A stretch of 64,000 nucleotides of DNA from Agapanthus africanus (taxonomy: Eukaryota > Streptophyta > Magnoliopsida > Asparagales > Amaryllidaceae), in contig JASDDO010000006.1 of assembly GCA_030015575.1 (NCBI GenBank), positions 382,872,137 to 382,936,136 of the forward strand, read 5' to 3'. Of the stretch, positions 43,746 through 54,379 are shown piece after piece. The translations under genes were made by a program, and so were the position numbers. The notes beneath the pieces were generated by a model, which saw only the letters and a list, made by a program, of their open reading frames with translations, was not told the DNA's origin and searched no databases. How positions within the stretch are numbered: the stretch's first letter is position 1; the number at the start of each line of letters is the position of its first letter.

Positions 43746-45321
43746 CCGATCTCTCCTCTCATATTTCGGGTTAAACATTCACGCAAACTCAATCAATATA
43801 CATATCGATTGTCTGTATTAAAATCTTGCTTCTTTGTGCAGGTTAATGTTCATATCAAATTTTTGCATTTTTATACCGCCCATTCTTAATCACATTGCAT
43901 GTAAGTAGGTACTTTTGATCCGTATCTGCTAAATAGTTGCAGGTTCAAGTTCTCAGCTCTTTACAGTGAAATTCATGAAAAGTCGCAACAAATGTAGGAC
44001 TACGATCAACAAACAGAGAAATACGGGTTTCCGCATACTATACGTATAATTCCGCCTACCAGTTTAAGGAACAAATGGAAAATCATTGAGCATTTCAATG
44101 CACAAAGCACAAGGGCAGCACAAGATCCAAGACTTCAAACGCAGAGCTCAAGGCAAAAGTCCACTGTTGAATATCTAGAAGAGAACTGAAGAGATTCTGA
44201 GAAACCAAGTAAAGAAAACAAAAGATAAAAGCAACTTGAAAAAACCCTTAAAAAATGGGCCCATGAACCCACCAAATGGCCGCGAAACCGCAGCCAAACA
44301 GGCACATATGCCATGGTTCCGCGGCCGTGCTCTGCACGTGTCGGTGCGGTGTCGGTGTTTTAACTCGGTTTTTGGGGTTGTTTTGTAATTTCATATATGG
44401 ATCAAAATGTAAACCTAGGGTTTTTTCTATCTATAAATAGGAGAGCTCAAGGCCTTTCTTAGGGTGCCTCTTTTTAGGGTGTGCCTCTTTTGAGGATGCC
44501 TCTCTTTATTTTTTTCTTTTTCTTTTCTAGATCTAAATTTTAAATTCAATTGTAATGCGTTCTTGAGAGGTCATCAATAAAGTAAGTCTTTTATTTTATC
44601 TCGCATTCTTCTTATCTGCAATTTATTATCTGCACTTTTATTTGTTCTTTATTTATCTGCAATTTAGGTCATCAATAAAAATTAAAAAATGAATTTTATT
44701 GTTATCTTCCTAATGAGTGAGTAATTCCTCACTTGTTAGGGGTAGGAAAGGGAAGGTTTGAGAGAAGGAAATCTCACTCACTCCTTTCTTTGCCCAAATA
44801 ATTTTAATATGGACTCCCTTTAAATCAACCATAATCCGTTCACTATGGCACCCTATCCTACATGATAGCGGTGATTCCCTAATTAGACCGGTTGTGGTTG
44901 AATTAACCGGAGGTTAGGGCTAAGAGCCAAGAACGGACGGACAAGAACCAAAAGGAAAAAACTAAGTTTATTCCTAGTCGTGCTAATCCCCATTGTTGCC
45001 GATTACCCTAACACCTTTATTCACAACTAAGACATTGAAAGGAGCGAGAAGATCCCTATTTTGAACTGACCTAATCCTAACCCTAGCAAGCCTTTTTATC
45101 AACTTATTCTCATTCTTAGATCTTAAAACAAAACCCTACCAAAGTTTGGACTTAACTCGTTAGAACATAAAGAAAAGGATTCCTTCTCCCTGTGTATCGA
45201 CTCATACTTAACCGGCTAGCTACCAAACGACACCGTCTTGATTGCGGTAAATTTAAACACAGAAAATCATCTCTACCAATCAGTTAACAAATTTTAAATT
45301 GCAATCTCCGGACGCAACAAA
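43746..45321 (+). other. gypsy-2 leader with a second TATA-like promoter
   Basis: It is 1.57 kb long, against 30 nt between PBS and the open frame in gypsy-1. It contains two pyrimidine-rich stretches ending in TGCAG/GTT (near 43850 and 43945) and a promoter-like stretch CTATAAATAG at 44431-44440 followed by CTCTTT repeats. The extra segment could be another insertion, or an internal promoter of the element. No gene is seen. Confidence 0.5.
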
Positions 45322-45669
45322 ATGTCTCCAAGGATCAGCTCAGCTCTCGACACAGCTCCCATCTCCTACACGATGAAGATGGACGCCAGGACGGTCCTCC
45401 TGGCCAGTCTCGGGCGACAATGGAAGGAGCCGCCGCTACCATTTGGCTCTATTCTGTTTGTGTCAGCTAACGCCATCCCAGCTCCTCAAGCTCCGGTTAC
45501 AGACAAACCGGCCTCGAAAGGCAAGAGGCCAAATGTGGTGATCTCGAGAGCACCACTACCCAAACGCAAGTCGGTGTTTGAACGACTTTCCTTGGCCCCA
45601 GCTAGAGGCAAGGCCATCAACACCAACAAAGAAACAAGGCATCTCGGGCAAGCTCCAGCGGTGCCCTGA
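45322..45669 (+). pseudogene. gypsy-2 Gag N-terminal fragment with SVFxRL
   Basis: A 115-residue frame ends at a TGA. RKSVFERLSLAP is the same short motif that occurs five times in gypsy-1. It precedes the VVHTVYM-containing frame with a phase change. Confidence 0.6.
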
Positions 45670-45680
45670 CAACTACTCAA

Positions 45681-46403
45681 TTGGGTAACCTCTCTAAGCT
45701 CCCCGTTAATCGGCTCACGATAGCTTCCTGGATGACGGATGCCCGCCAAGCTCTCAAAATCGAGAAGCTAAGACAGAAAATGCTCAGATATAGAGCCAAC
45801 AAAAGGGCCAGGACTCATGCTAGGCTGAACTTCATGAGGTTCCAAGAACAGGGTTACCCTGCCAAAGATAAAGAGGCGGCTGGATATGTGGTCCACACTG
45901 TCTACATGGTGGGCACGCGCAGCAAGAGCAAGGATGGGGCCACTACAGCTCAAATCCAATCTGGTGTGAATGTGGCTGTCACTTCCCAAGACCAGCATCC
46001 TCTGGGAGGTAATGAAAACCCTTCCAATGAGGCTAATAAGCAGAGAGATCCCTCGGTTCATAAGGAGTCGGGCTTAGAAAGCGAAGATGAGCCAATCCTC
46101 CGTCCCAAGAACGCAGAGCAGCAACTTCTCCAAGGGCTCCAAAAACAACTCAGAAGTAAAGATAAGGAGATGGCCAAACTTTATTCCAAAATTGACGACT
46201 TAACGAATGTCGTGATACATCTCACGACCCAAGTTACCTCTCAGCCGTCCAATCAAGCGCAGGGTTCTGCTCATGAACCGGGAAACGGTGTCCCGAGACA
46301 GCCGACGCCTATTCCTTCAAATCTAAAGGTGGGCGGACTGCATGAAAGTCAGCCGCATCTTATCTCGGGAAATGTCTTGGCTACCGATGATAGTAGCCCC
46401 TAA
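45681..46403 (+). pseudogene. gypsy-2 Gag middle segment with VVHTVYM and predicted coiled coil
   Basis: The 240-residue frame has a basic helical start (KIEKLRQKMLRYRANKRAR), VVHTVYMVGTRSKS (shared with gypsy-1), an acidic patch, and a heptad-like helix (QLLQGLQKQLRSKDKEMAKL, about residues 150-185). It ends just before the gag core. No enzymatic domain. Confidence 0.65.
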
Positions 46404-46417
46404 CTCAAGATCAAATC

Positions 46418-47163
46418 ATGGATTTGGTTACCAACAAAGTCAAAACCTTCGTAGCCGAAGCCGAAGCGCGAAAAGATATCAGCAGTAGTGGGAGACCATA
46501 TCCTGCTCAGTTTGATTTGGTAGAATTTCTTAGCGGCTATGTCATCCCCAAATTCGGAAGATTTGATGGGACAGGAAATGCGAATCAGCACGTCGCCCAT
46601 TTTAAAGCCTCATGCGGGAATACTGGGGGCAATGATACGCTTTTCCTCCGCCAGTTTGTTAATAGCCTGACCGATGTCGCTTTCGACTGGTACGCGAGCA
46701 TACCGGACGGCTCCGTTACTATTTTCGTCCAAATGGAATTTTTGTTTCAACAAAGGTTCATGAGTGTCAGCGATAAGATCACCATTGCTGACCTCGTAAG
46801 GACCAAACCAAAGAATAATGAAAGCAGCATGGATTTTATAACCCGATGGCGAATCTCTCCATCTAATGTGAACCGCCGATAGAGCAGGACCAATCTGTCA
46901 GCCTCCTCGTCGAAAATCTCAACAATTGGATGGCCCCGTTTCTATGCACCGCGGGTTTTAAAACATTTCAAGAGCTGAACAGGAAAGTCCAGATGTCAGA
47001 GCGCTCCAAGCAGGAGTCCTCCTCTGATTCTCAAAACAATAATAGGTCCTGGAGAAACCGAAAGGACGATAATTGTAAAGGCGGAAATTCCGACGATACT
47101 GAATCTTTCAACATTTCGGCTAACCGAAATAAGCGAGGGATGAGCGGGCCTAATGACAACTAG
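46418..47163 (+). pseudogene. gag: gypsy-2 gag core, broken
   Basis: MDLVTNKVKTFVAEAEARKD, then YVIPKFGRFDGTGNANQHVA and LRQFVNSLTDVAFDWYASI match the retrotransposon gag domain of gypsy-1. A TAG at 46880 and a frameshift separate it from 46930-47163 (FKTFQELNRKVQ), which continues the domain. A basic, Asn-rich tail follows. Confidence 0.8.
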
Positions 47164-47322
47164 CCCCGGGAGCCAGTGTTCGGAGAGGGAGGAGGATCTC
47201 CACTGAAAGAGAAGCTAGATAAAGTCTATTCCTTCAGAAGGGACAAAGTCCACAAGATATTCAAGGACGCCCTAAGAAACGGTCTACAATTGCCAGAATA
47301 AAAAAGACCGCAAGAAGCGAAG

Positions 47323-47571
47323 ATGACCGACGACCCCAAATACTGCCCCTATCACAGAGTGATAGGTCATGCCATTAAGGACTGCTTCGTCTTCAAAGAT
47401 TGGGTCGAAAAGCAATACAAGGCAGGAGAGATAACTCTGTCTAAAGGCGTGTTAACAAACAGTCAAGCTGCGACCGCCAATTTCATACAAACAGAGACCG
47501 AAGTCCTTCGTGAAACTGATTCTCTCAGACATCAGCCTTTCTCTGAGAACAGTCTACCACCACGTCGTTAA
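47323..47571 (+). pseudogene. gypsy-2 Gag tail with CHHC knuckle
   Basis: CPYHRVIGHAIKDC at residues 8-21 is CX2HX4HX4C, followed by FVFKDWVEKQYKAGEI as in gypsy-1. A stop (47299-47301) and frame change separate it from the core. The frame ends in the first 3' array. Confidence 0.75.
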
Positions 47572-47700
47572 ACTGAGAACATCCGACCACCACGTCGTTA
47601 AACTGGGAACATCTGACCACCACGTCGTTAAACTGGGAACGATCGACCACCACGTCATTAAACTGGGAACAATCGACTTCTAAGTCGTTAAACTGGGAAT
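47551..47700 (+). repeat. 30-bp tandem array (GTCGTTAAACTGGGAAC), five units
   Basis: Units at 47551, 47581, 47611, 47641 and 47671. Three further units of the same family lie at 48724-48812, also with period 30. Confidence 0.9.
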
Positions 47701-47743
47701 GTAAAAATGTGTAAATAAAAAATAATAATAATAAATAAATAAA

Positions 47744-47900
47744 AAAGCCGAAATGATGGGGCAACTCGCAATAAAAATCAGCGAGTAAAAATAAAGATGA
47801 AAATAAAGCCGAAATGATGGGGCAGCCGCGAATAAATAGCCGAAATGATAGGACAATCGCGACATTCGCGATATAAAAAAAAGCTGAAATGATAAAGCAA
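47744..47900 (+). repeat. AGCCGAAATGATGGG array
   Basis: Four to five units with AGCCGAAATGAT; reverse complement of the gypsy-1 array at 1239-1505. Confidence 0.75.
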
Positions 47901-47913
47901 TCGCGAAAAAACC

Positions 47914-48230
47914 GGCGAATGATGAGTCGCTCCTGGTACCATATTCTAGTGCAGCGATGCAGACGCCAACCAAAACTCAAATTCCCGAATATCCCAGTGG
48001 CGAATGATGAGTCCCTCCTGGTACCATATTCCAGTGCAGCGATGCAGACGCCATCCAAAACTCAAATCCCTAATGGAGAATGATGAGTCACTCCTGGTAC
48101 CATATTCCAGTGTATCGATGCAGACGCCGACCAAAATTCAAATCCCCAAACAGCGAATGATGAGTCGCTCCTGGTACCATATTCCAGTGCAGCGATGCAG
48201 ACGTCAATAAAATCCCAAAATTCTCCCAGC
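47914..48230 (+). repeat. About 77-bp array of GCGAATGATGAGTCGCTCC units
   Basis: Units start at about 47914, 48000, 48076 and 48153 (86, 76 and 77 bp). Dispersed relatives lie near 48648 and 48835, and in gypsy-1 at 1520-1735. Confidence 0.88.
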
Positions 48231-48369
48231 CCTACGGTTGGTGCCCAAACTGACTACCGTATACAATTCAAGGGTTCAAATAATTCTCATCACACCCATG
48301 CCCTACTGTAATCACTCGTCCAGCGGTCAGTCTCCGCCCTTGAAATTATTCTCCATTTGGGAAGACCCA

Positions 48370-48575
48370 CTCATGTGTCCTCACGATACATGAGGAGAAC
48401 AAAACTCATGAGATCCTCTCGACTCATAAGAAAACACCTTCGTGGGATCCTTACGACCCACAAAGGAAAAACACACTTGAGGGTCCTCACGACTCCTAAG
48501 GAGAAAATACACCTATGGGATCCTTTCGACTCGTAGGGAGAAAATGCTTTTATGGGACCTTTACGGCTCATAAAA
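48370..48575 (+). repeat. GGATCCTTACGAC-type short repeats
   Basis: Four or five diverged units about 40-50 bp long (GGGATCCTTACGACCCA, GGGTCCTCACGACTCC, GGGATCCTTTCGACTCG); reverse complement relatives at 1776-2295. Confidence 0.7.
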
Positions 48576-49040
48576 TTGAAAAGCTTTAGGTGATAGGGAC
48601 CTAAACTTATCTTCTAAGCCATTGCTTCCTAACAGGGAGAGGTAAATGATGAATTGCTCCTGGCACCTGTGCTTCAGTGTTAGCAATGCTGATGCCGATC
48701 CCTACCCAAACCAAATCGAGCCAATAGACCTCTAATTCTTTAAACTGGGAACAGATGACCTCTAAGTCGTTAAACTGGGAACAGATGACCCCTAAGTCAT
48801 TAAACTGGAAACGAGGGAGATCCCCTCATGCCAAATAATGATTCGCTCCTGGTACCATATTCCAGTGTAGCGATGCTGATGTCAATCCAAATCATATCAA
48901 GTCAGCAAGACAACCAACAACCTCTCTGGCGGAATCAAGCTCCACCTCGGAAACAAGCCAAATCCTGACACCATAGAAAGTGGAGCAAGTCAAATCGAAT
49001 TCTGACACCATAAGAAGCGGAGCAAGTCAAATCCAGCATC
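48576..49040 (+). repeat. Mixed dispersed 3'-region units
   Basis: Holds single copies of the 77-bp unit (48648, 48835), three 30-bp units (48724-48812) and a short CTGACACCATA...GGAGCAAGTCAAAT duplication (48965-49032). No gene. Confidence 0.65.
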
Positions 49041-49257
49041 GACCGTCTACGTCGCTAAAAGGGCAGTATCGACCGTCCACATCGCTAAAAGGGTAGCACC
49101 GACCGTCCACGTTGCTAAAAGGGCAGCGCCGATTGTCCACGTCGCTAAAAGGGCAGAATCGACCGTCCAAGTCGCAAAAAGGGCAGAACCGACCGTCCAA
49201 GTCGCTGAAAGGGCAGAATCGACCGTCCACGTCACTAAAAGGGCAGCACCGACCGTG
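49041..49257 (+). repeat. 30-bp tandem array (GACCGTCCACGTCGCTAAAA), seven units plus a partial
   Basis: Units at 49041, 49071, 49101, 49131, 49161, 49191 and 49221; the eighth breaks off at 49257 where copia-C LTR sequence begins. A multiple-of-three period makes open frames of decapeptide repeats on the minus strand, which are not considered coding. Confidence 0.92.
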
Positions 49258-51406
49258 GACCTAGAATCTTAACTAGAGAATCATATGAAACTACAAATGC
49301 AAACACTTTACATCTAAGTGAGTAGGGATTACAACATTTATAGTCTGTTCCTTCACTTCTATAGCTCCTTGTTGTGGTCCCTTCGCTGTGATCAACGAAC
49401 TCCCGGACTTTTGAGAGACTCTACAAGATGTATGATGCATGCTAGTTAGAAGTCTTCAAAGTCTATGATGATCTACGTCGAGAAAACACGGACTCAAGCT
49501 ATTACTTCACTAATATGGAATTAGTAAAGCTAACACCCTAATCTAAATGGCTAGTATAGAAGAGAATGATAAAGTAGGAATTTTGCTCACTTTAGAATTT
49601 AATTTCTCACTATTTTTCTTTATCTCCTCAAAACCTAGAATGAAGCTTGAAGGAGATGAAGGAGATGATCAATGAAAAGAGAATGAGAGTGAGGTTAGAA
49701 ATGCAACCATGGTGAGTATATGTCATGGCTAACTCATGTAGAGAATAAACCATGGCTAATTGATTAGGGTTAGGTTAATAAATATCTTAGGTAAAACAAA
49801 ACAAGTGGACTTAGTCAATGGTTCTACAAGCTTCATCCAAGCTCAACCATGACTAATTCCAAGTTTATTTGAATTACTTAATATAAATAAAAACCTAACC
49901 ATTATCACATAGCATGGTATGATTCTCATACACCCTAGTTGCATGTATAACCTAGCATGTCATAATATTATATATCACATATATAATTTGTGAACAAAAG
50001 AAAACAATACATTAAACATCTATCACATACATGTTATATGAATCAAAAGTGAGAAAAAGAATTACTTAAGTGAGCATATATTAGTTAATGTAATTTAATA
50101 TATTAAATATATAAGTATACATTAAATTATTAAATCAACACTTGATTTAATAATCCGGCTATATCACATATAACCGACTAATATAATATGTATCATTTCA
50201 TCAAATCAACACTTGATCGACAACCCGGCTATATCACATATAACCGGCCGATATCACATATCGCGAGAATAGAATACGGTATCACATACACGTATTAATC
50301 TCGGTCCCGCACATATCACATATGTGCTCCTACTCCATTTCGCCTGAGCCAGGAAACCTCTGTGTAGGACTCTAAAGACTCGTCAATACGTCGGCAGTAG
50401 GTGGTGATCATATCAGTCACCCGCAAGCCGTCAGCGGTCAGCTAAACGTAACGGCCACCCGGGTATTGAGCGATCAGAAGATCAACAAGCAAGCCTGCTC
50501 ATACTCCTACGAATCCAATCAGTAACACTACCGTACAGTCCGGTCTCTTCGTCTGATATGTCGCATATCGCAGCCTGGGGCTGGTAAACATCAGACCCCA
50601 ATAGTCTGATAAGTCATGCCGATTGAGGCACATAACGGTTCGAGAAACTACTGATAACACTTACCAGTAGATCTCAGCAACCCTGGCCAGGGATTTCCTG
50701 TTATGGCCAATCAAGTATAGTGCAACATTAACCCCCAATACCGGGAGAGGCGAAACCCCTCCTATCGCCCATTGCCTCCATGTGATTCGGGACTATACCC
50801 AAAAGCCACTGTTTTGCACGTTCTCTTGAACGTGGTAAGGTGGAAATCAAAGCACAGTGGGAATCACACAAGGCTCTATGACGATCCCGGGTTTACAGAC
50901 TAACATGTACCAGTGTCATCAGAGAACTGCTATCTGACGATAGGTATAATACCAACTAGGAGTTTTCGGCGAGTCCGTTCAGTGTACCCAATCACCACTG
51001 AGCATCTGTATACCATCTTTGATGTCAAACACCAATGGATGTGGGATCATCCATTGCCCATCATATGGGTCAAGAAGCGTATACGCTAGTCTACTCTGGA
51101 ATATCGATGCCCTGTCTCGATACACCCTCGACCAGGAACAATTATAGGATGTACTTATGGACTATCCTGGCCCCACTAGTATGATCTTCATCACAGTCCT
51201 AGTAGTCAAGTACACATCCTAAGGGCTTTATCAACATGTGAGAGAAAGACGGTATCACAATACAAGTCAACATGTTAAGACAAAGTGCAACCAGATAGCA
51301 TACTATCATGTCGAGCAAGAAATTCCTTTCTCTATATATCCAAGTATCCACTATAATATACATCATATGTACAATAATGGTCTCTAGGGCATATACATAA
51401 CTAACA
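49258..51406 (-). repeat. 5' LTR of copia-C, lacking 84 bp at one edge
   Basis: Aligns with 13530-14102 plus 18663-20237 continuously and shows the empty site for LTR-F1 (about 49829). Its outer end CTAACA is followed by the TSD CCATT and copia-A LTR sequence. Confidence 0.92.
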
Positions 51407-51411
51407 CCATT

Positions 51412-52997
51412 GGTACGCCATACCGGAAAGAGTATACAGGTGCTCATTAGGTTATGAGTTACACTGGACGGACTCGTTGGGAACTGTTGGTTGGTATTAT
51501 ATCTATTGTCAGGTAGCAGTTTTCTGGTGGCATGAGTATAGGTTAGTCCGTTGACTTGATATCACTATTCGTCTCAAGTGTGTTCCCACTGCACTTAGAT
51601 TACTACCCTACCATGGCTCAAAGGAGTCGTGCAAATAGGTAGTAGTTATGTGCAGTCCCGAAGCACTTGGAGGCAGTAGTGGTTAGATAGGATTCGTCTC
51701 TCCCGGTATTGGGGGTTGATATCGCGCTGACCAGGGTAAGCGAGATTTACTGGTAGGTACTCCAGTAGTTTCTCGGGGTGTATTGGGCTCTACCCCAGCA
51801 CGACTTATTGCGCTGTTAAGGGTCTGATGTTTACCATCCCCCTAAGCCCGATATGCAAGTATCTTAGACGAACAGACCGGACTGTATGGAGATTGTCAGA
51901 GATAGGCTCAGTAGGAGTTCGGATGAGTTTGCTCATCGGCCTTCTTATTGATAGATATCTGGGTAGCCGTTACGTACAGCTAGTACCGCTGATGGACTAG
52001 TGGTTAAACCCACTTCCAACATACTGTCGAGTCTTTAAAGTCCCACACAGAGGATTTCCCTGCTTCGAACGAAACGATGTAGAGGCCGTATGGTTTTACG
52101 GCAGGGTTCCGATCACATGCGTGTACTGGCTACACGAATGATGTTAGGGCGGATAATACTAGTGGGCTTTGGTTTAAGCCGGATTCTAATATTATATTAT
52201 TGGATTATTATTATCTCATTGTATTCGTATTTTTCGGAATACGAATACGGGTATGTATACACGGTGAGGGCATTCTTGTAATTTTACATGATATGCTTCT
52301 AGAAGGGGACACCTCATTATTTGGTTTATCTATTTTTGAGAAATAGATTAGTGAGGTGGAAATTGGAGACATCCATGGCATGAGGTGAACCATGGCTTTT
52401 TATATTTGTTTATTGATTTGGACTCACTATTTAAGCGTGGTTGATATTTTCTATAGGAGAATATTACATGCTTGAATGAGTGAAGAGAGAGGGGTTATTC
52501 TTTACTTACCATAACCCTAGCTCATTTGCTAATTCTCTTTCTCTCTCCATATTTTCCCTCTCCTTCTTCCTCAAGACCCTAACCCTTATATGAGTTGTGA
52601 ACCCTGGGGTCTTATGAGATAAAACACTCCATTAGATACTCTACATCTTCTAGGCTACTTATCATAGCAAACTAAGTACCCTAGTTATCTCGGTTTAGAG
52701 GTTGGAGCTTGAGGTATAGACTCTCGGGTGGATCATTTTCGACACGAGGAGGCCGACGTTGCAAGTTCGATCCGATCTTCGAGAAGCTAAAGAAGAGGAG
52801 GAGAAGAAGAAGACCCAAAGGACTTGTTAACAAGGAGGTGCAACACTTTTCATAGTAGTTAGAACCTCCTAGTAGTTTTAGCTAGTTAAGGTTTCTGTTA
52901 AGATTCTAGAGTTTAGTCGGTGTTGCGAAATAAGAAAATCGTTTTTTGTAAATTCTACCTCCTCCCGAAACCGCGGGATGTGCGACATCAACTTACA
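51412..52997 (+). repeat. Last LTR of copia-A, right part
   Basis: Continues the LTR from 13445 (GGTACG... as at 10551) and ends ATCAACTTACA at 52997. A poly-pyrimidine leader-like stretch and ATATTTG/TATA-like sequence lie around 52396-52420. Total LTR length about 1965 bp. Confidence 0.88.
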
Positions 52998-54379
52998 GTG
53001 GGAAACAGTCGCCGCCGCCGCCCTCCCTCCCTCCCGAACGGGCCCTTTCTAGCGAGATGGGCAATGCTTAAACAATGACAAATTTTTTTCCGTCAAACGT
53101 CACAGAACGGATAATTTCCAACAACTCATGGTATTTATCTGTAAAACACTATGTTCTTGATACTATAATTTAAGCAATGTATGATATTTATTTTTAAAAT
53201 AAAGAAAAGTGGTGTTTTTTTTTCAAAATAGGGTAGTTATGGTTTAAAATTAGTAAATTAGGTTGGTTTAAAATTTAATTATAAGAATAGAACGGTTTGA
53301 TGCTACATTAGCGTTGCCCTAAACCTACAATCAGAGGAGGACGGGTACTCAGAACCAGTCCCGCCTTACCCCCATCCCATCCCTGCACCCCAGTGGAGGG
53401 CGGGTTCTAGGAACCCGTCCACCTTCCTATAGAGGAGGGCGGGCTCCCAGGACTCATCCTCCCATAAAAAATTTTAAATAAAAAAATTTAAATTTTTTTT
53501 AAAATGCTATTCTTAAATAAGAAAAATCATTCAAAAAATTAATTTCTTTTTTATAGAAAAATCATTTAAGAAATTAATTTCTTTTTGATGGATGTGATCT
53601 AGAATATCTAAATTGCGTCGAGTAAATACGGGTTTCAAGAACCCCGCCCTCCCCTGTATGTTAGAGTGGGCGGGGTCCATGAACCCGCCCTCCAAGAAGG
53701 GGCAATTTTTATTAAAAACAAGTTTGCCCCAATTTTTCTTTAAAAGATGGACGGAAATATTTAGAATTTTCATATTAACCGGAAATTCATACACACAAAA
53801 ATCCATGCACATGTGAAACCTTATGTCTTATCTTTAAGTACCTCACATGTCAATTCTCATCAATACACCCAAATATTGGATAAGATTGACAGACAAGGGT
53901 TGTTCCTGTTTACTGACGTGCTAGTATTGGATAAGATCGAAATATTGGATAAGATTGACATATAAGAGTTGTTTCTGTTTTTTTTACGAGAAATCCAATG
54001 CTTGGATCATACTATCTTTGAGCCAGTTTTGGAGGAATGGTACTGCCCAGTAACAGGATCCGAAGTAAAGTCGGGATCCAAAAACCTGCCCTCCCCTATG
54101 TACCAGGGCGAGTTCTAAGAACCCGACGCCCCATAACCAACGGGTTTTTGCCGCAATTTTAATTTTTTTCCCTATAATCCAATATTCTGACCATTTATCA
54201 ATATTTTGAAAATTTATCAAGAAACAAGACGAAACCAAATTAATATGTAAATTGATATTAAAATTTAGCAACGAATAATAACACATGAATCTAACATTTT
54301 CAACGTCCAAATTAAAAGTATACACTTAACGCTTTCTCTTTCCCAAATCAAGAAGGCTTGACATAAGCCTATGTCTCTT
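52998..54379. other. Intergenic stretch with GC-rich palindromes
   Basis: No gene seen. Several copies of the GGGCGGGTTC...GAACCCGCCC palindrome lie at 53335-53463, 53629-53696 and 54072-54131. A direct-repeat partner of 61016-61066 lies at 54241-54305. This is probably the end region of the adjoining PMD/MULE unit. Confidence 0.5.

Larger units (their letters stand above)
32064..49257 (+). mobile_element. gypsy-2: gag-only Tat-like element in the copia-C leader, 3' end deleted
   Basis: The 5' LTR (32064-33105 plus 43255 to about 43716, split by copia-B) is followed by the PBS, a long leader, degenerate gag (45322-47571) and a 3' region of short arrays. It ends inside a 30-bp array at about 49257, which joins copia-C LTR sequence 84 bp from that LTR's edge. 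The gypsy-2 3' LTR, its TSD and the copia-C PBS side were therefore removed by one deletion. Same PBS, CHHC knuckle, SVFxRL and VVHTVYM motifs as gypsy-1. Confidence 0.8.
13446..51406 (-). mobile_element. copia-C: Ty1/copia element inserted in the copia-A LTR, TSD CCATT
   Basis: Flanking CCATT copies (13441-13445 and 51407-51411) and the unbroken copia-A LTR on either side define the ends. The left LTR (3' LTR, 13446-20237), PPT, RNase H, RT, integrase, protease remnant, leader and right LTR (49258-51406) follow in - orientation. Most of gag is deleted. Three later insertions expanded it: 14103-18657, 20578-27591 and 32064-49257. Removing them leaves about 9 kb. The coding region has several stops and frameshifts, so it is dead. 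Confidence 0.9.
8846..52997 (+). mobile_element. copia-A: outermost, decayed Ty1/copia element split by younger insertions
   Basis: Order on + strand: 3' half of pol (8846-10155), PPT, partial LTR (10170-10800), leader (to 12791), start of gag (12792-13060), a second PPT fused to gag, then a last LTR (13067-13445 joined to 51412-52997). An internal region, LTR, internal region and LTR in a row point to a tandem element sharing one LTR, later shortened by deletions. The 5' half of the first unit is predicted to lie left of gypsy-1, outside the window. All coding parts are broken. Confidence 0.8.

Noticed and set aside
49027-49235. Minus-strand frame with repeated DGRFCPFSDV decapeptides
   Set aside because: A by-product of the 30-bp array, open in more than one frame, with no flanking coding sequence.
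47551-49257. Regular 30-bp repeats resembling a CRISPR array
   Set aside because: The units are contiguous without spacers, and the setting is a plant retroelement.
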